Of a stretch of 43,489 nucleotides of DNA, positions 41,456 through 43,489 are shown piece by piece. The number at the start of each line of letters is the position of its first letter. Position 1 is the stretch's first letter. Source of the DNA: Halostagnicola sp. A-GB9-2 (GTDB lineage: Archaea; Halobacteriota; Halobacteria; Halobacteriales; Natrialbaceae); NCBI RefSeq assembly GCF_030068615.1, contig NZ_JASJOC010000019.1, positions 1-43,489 of the forward strand, written 5' to 3'. Both the position numbers and the translations under genes were made by a program. The notes under the pieces are model-generated. The model was not told the DNA's origin and did not search any database. It was given only the letters and a program-made list of their open reading frames with translations.

Positions 41456-41771
41456 ATGTGACCGGAATTTCCCTAGCCGAATATTTCTTTCGATAGTGGC
41501 AATCTATATCGATACTAGCACTGTTGACTAGTGGGTACTCCGCTTCGGAGTTCTTATCTCGTGAAGTTGGTTGCTAGTTCCGATTCGTGCTAGTGTCCCA
41601 CCAAGATGGCAGTGCGAGAAGAAAACCTGCCGCGTGACCGCACGGAGAACTGTGCTACAACCGCCCCGAAATTCGTGTGAACCGTTCGGTCGTATTACTG
41701 GAATCTAGTCTCGATAACAATATCAGTCACCGAAGAGTGTATAGCACTCTGTATACGATGTACTAACACGC
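41456..41771 (+). promoter_or_regulatory. Promoter region of the E2-lpd operon
   Basis: No gene is seen. The perfect inverted repeat AGAGTG-TATAG-CACTCT (41734-41750) encloses a TATA-like sequence about 31 bases before the ATG at 41772, so a bound protein would cover the promoter. Confidence 0.45.

Positions 41772-43489
<1,718 letters not shown>

Overview
The window is chromosomal-style DNA from a halophilic archaeon (class Halobacteria). The predicted proteins are strongly acidic (Asp/Glu-rich, Lys-poor). Codons favour G/C at the third position. Many genes have an AT-rich TATA-like box 24-31 bases before the start codon and no leader, which is the haloarchaeal leaderless pattern. Several families are typical of the group: short TrmB-type regulators, BCCT transporters next to UspA proteins, a FolC-FolP fusion and AHSA1/SRPBCC operons. 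I cannot name the genus from sequence alone.

Layout. 1-4.6 kb: two close paralogues of a small TrmB-type regulator, each with three cysteines, flank an M20 deacylase, a VKOR-like membrane protein and a class V aminotransferase. Both regulators and the VKOR gene share an ATTGnnCAAT-like site next to the TATA box; the aminotransferase promoter has a weaker version. 4.6-7.4 kb: AT-richer, gene-poor DNA with a tandem 20-bp repeat, a transposase relic with its middle deleted, and an uncharacterised two-HTH protein. 7.7-31.4 kb: the main block, described below. 31.7-36.3 kb: a possible frameshifted hypothetical gene, then a translationally coupled operon (ArsR regulator, three SRPBCC/AHSA1 proteins, a GyrI-like/HhH protein, a tiny protein, a RibD/DHFR-like reductase) and a VOC protein. 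36.7-41.5 kb: a membrane protein, about 1 kb without a convincing gene, a MetE-like methyltransferase, an atypical lactate/malate dehydrogenase homologue and a second VOC protein. 41.8 kb-end: a 2-oxoacid dehydrogenase E2 with two peripheral-subunit-binding motifs, coupled to the first codons of lpd.

Main block. It holds folD, cysE, metF, a DmdA-like GcvT-family demethylase, a folD relic, a serine/threonine dehydratase with ACT domain, two BCCT transporters, two UspA proteins, a K+ channel, formate-THF ligase (fhs), folC-folP, a dimethylglycine/sarcosine dehydrogenase-like protein (FAD domain plus GcvT domain), and etfB-etfA. Read together they suggest tetrahydrofolate-dependent breakdown of a methylated osmolyte. 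BCCT would import glycine betaine or DMSP. The DmdA-like enzyme would move a methyl group to THF, and MetF would oxidise 5-methyl-THF. The dimethylglycine/sarcosine dehydrogenase would make methylene-THF and pass electrons to ETF. FolD and Fhs would carry the one-carbon unit to formate with ATP recovery. The resulting glycine could become serine (GlyA is not in the window), and IlvA/SdaA-type and CysE enzymes would use serine. Each family call is supported by motifs; the joined pathway and the actual substrate are inference.
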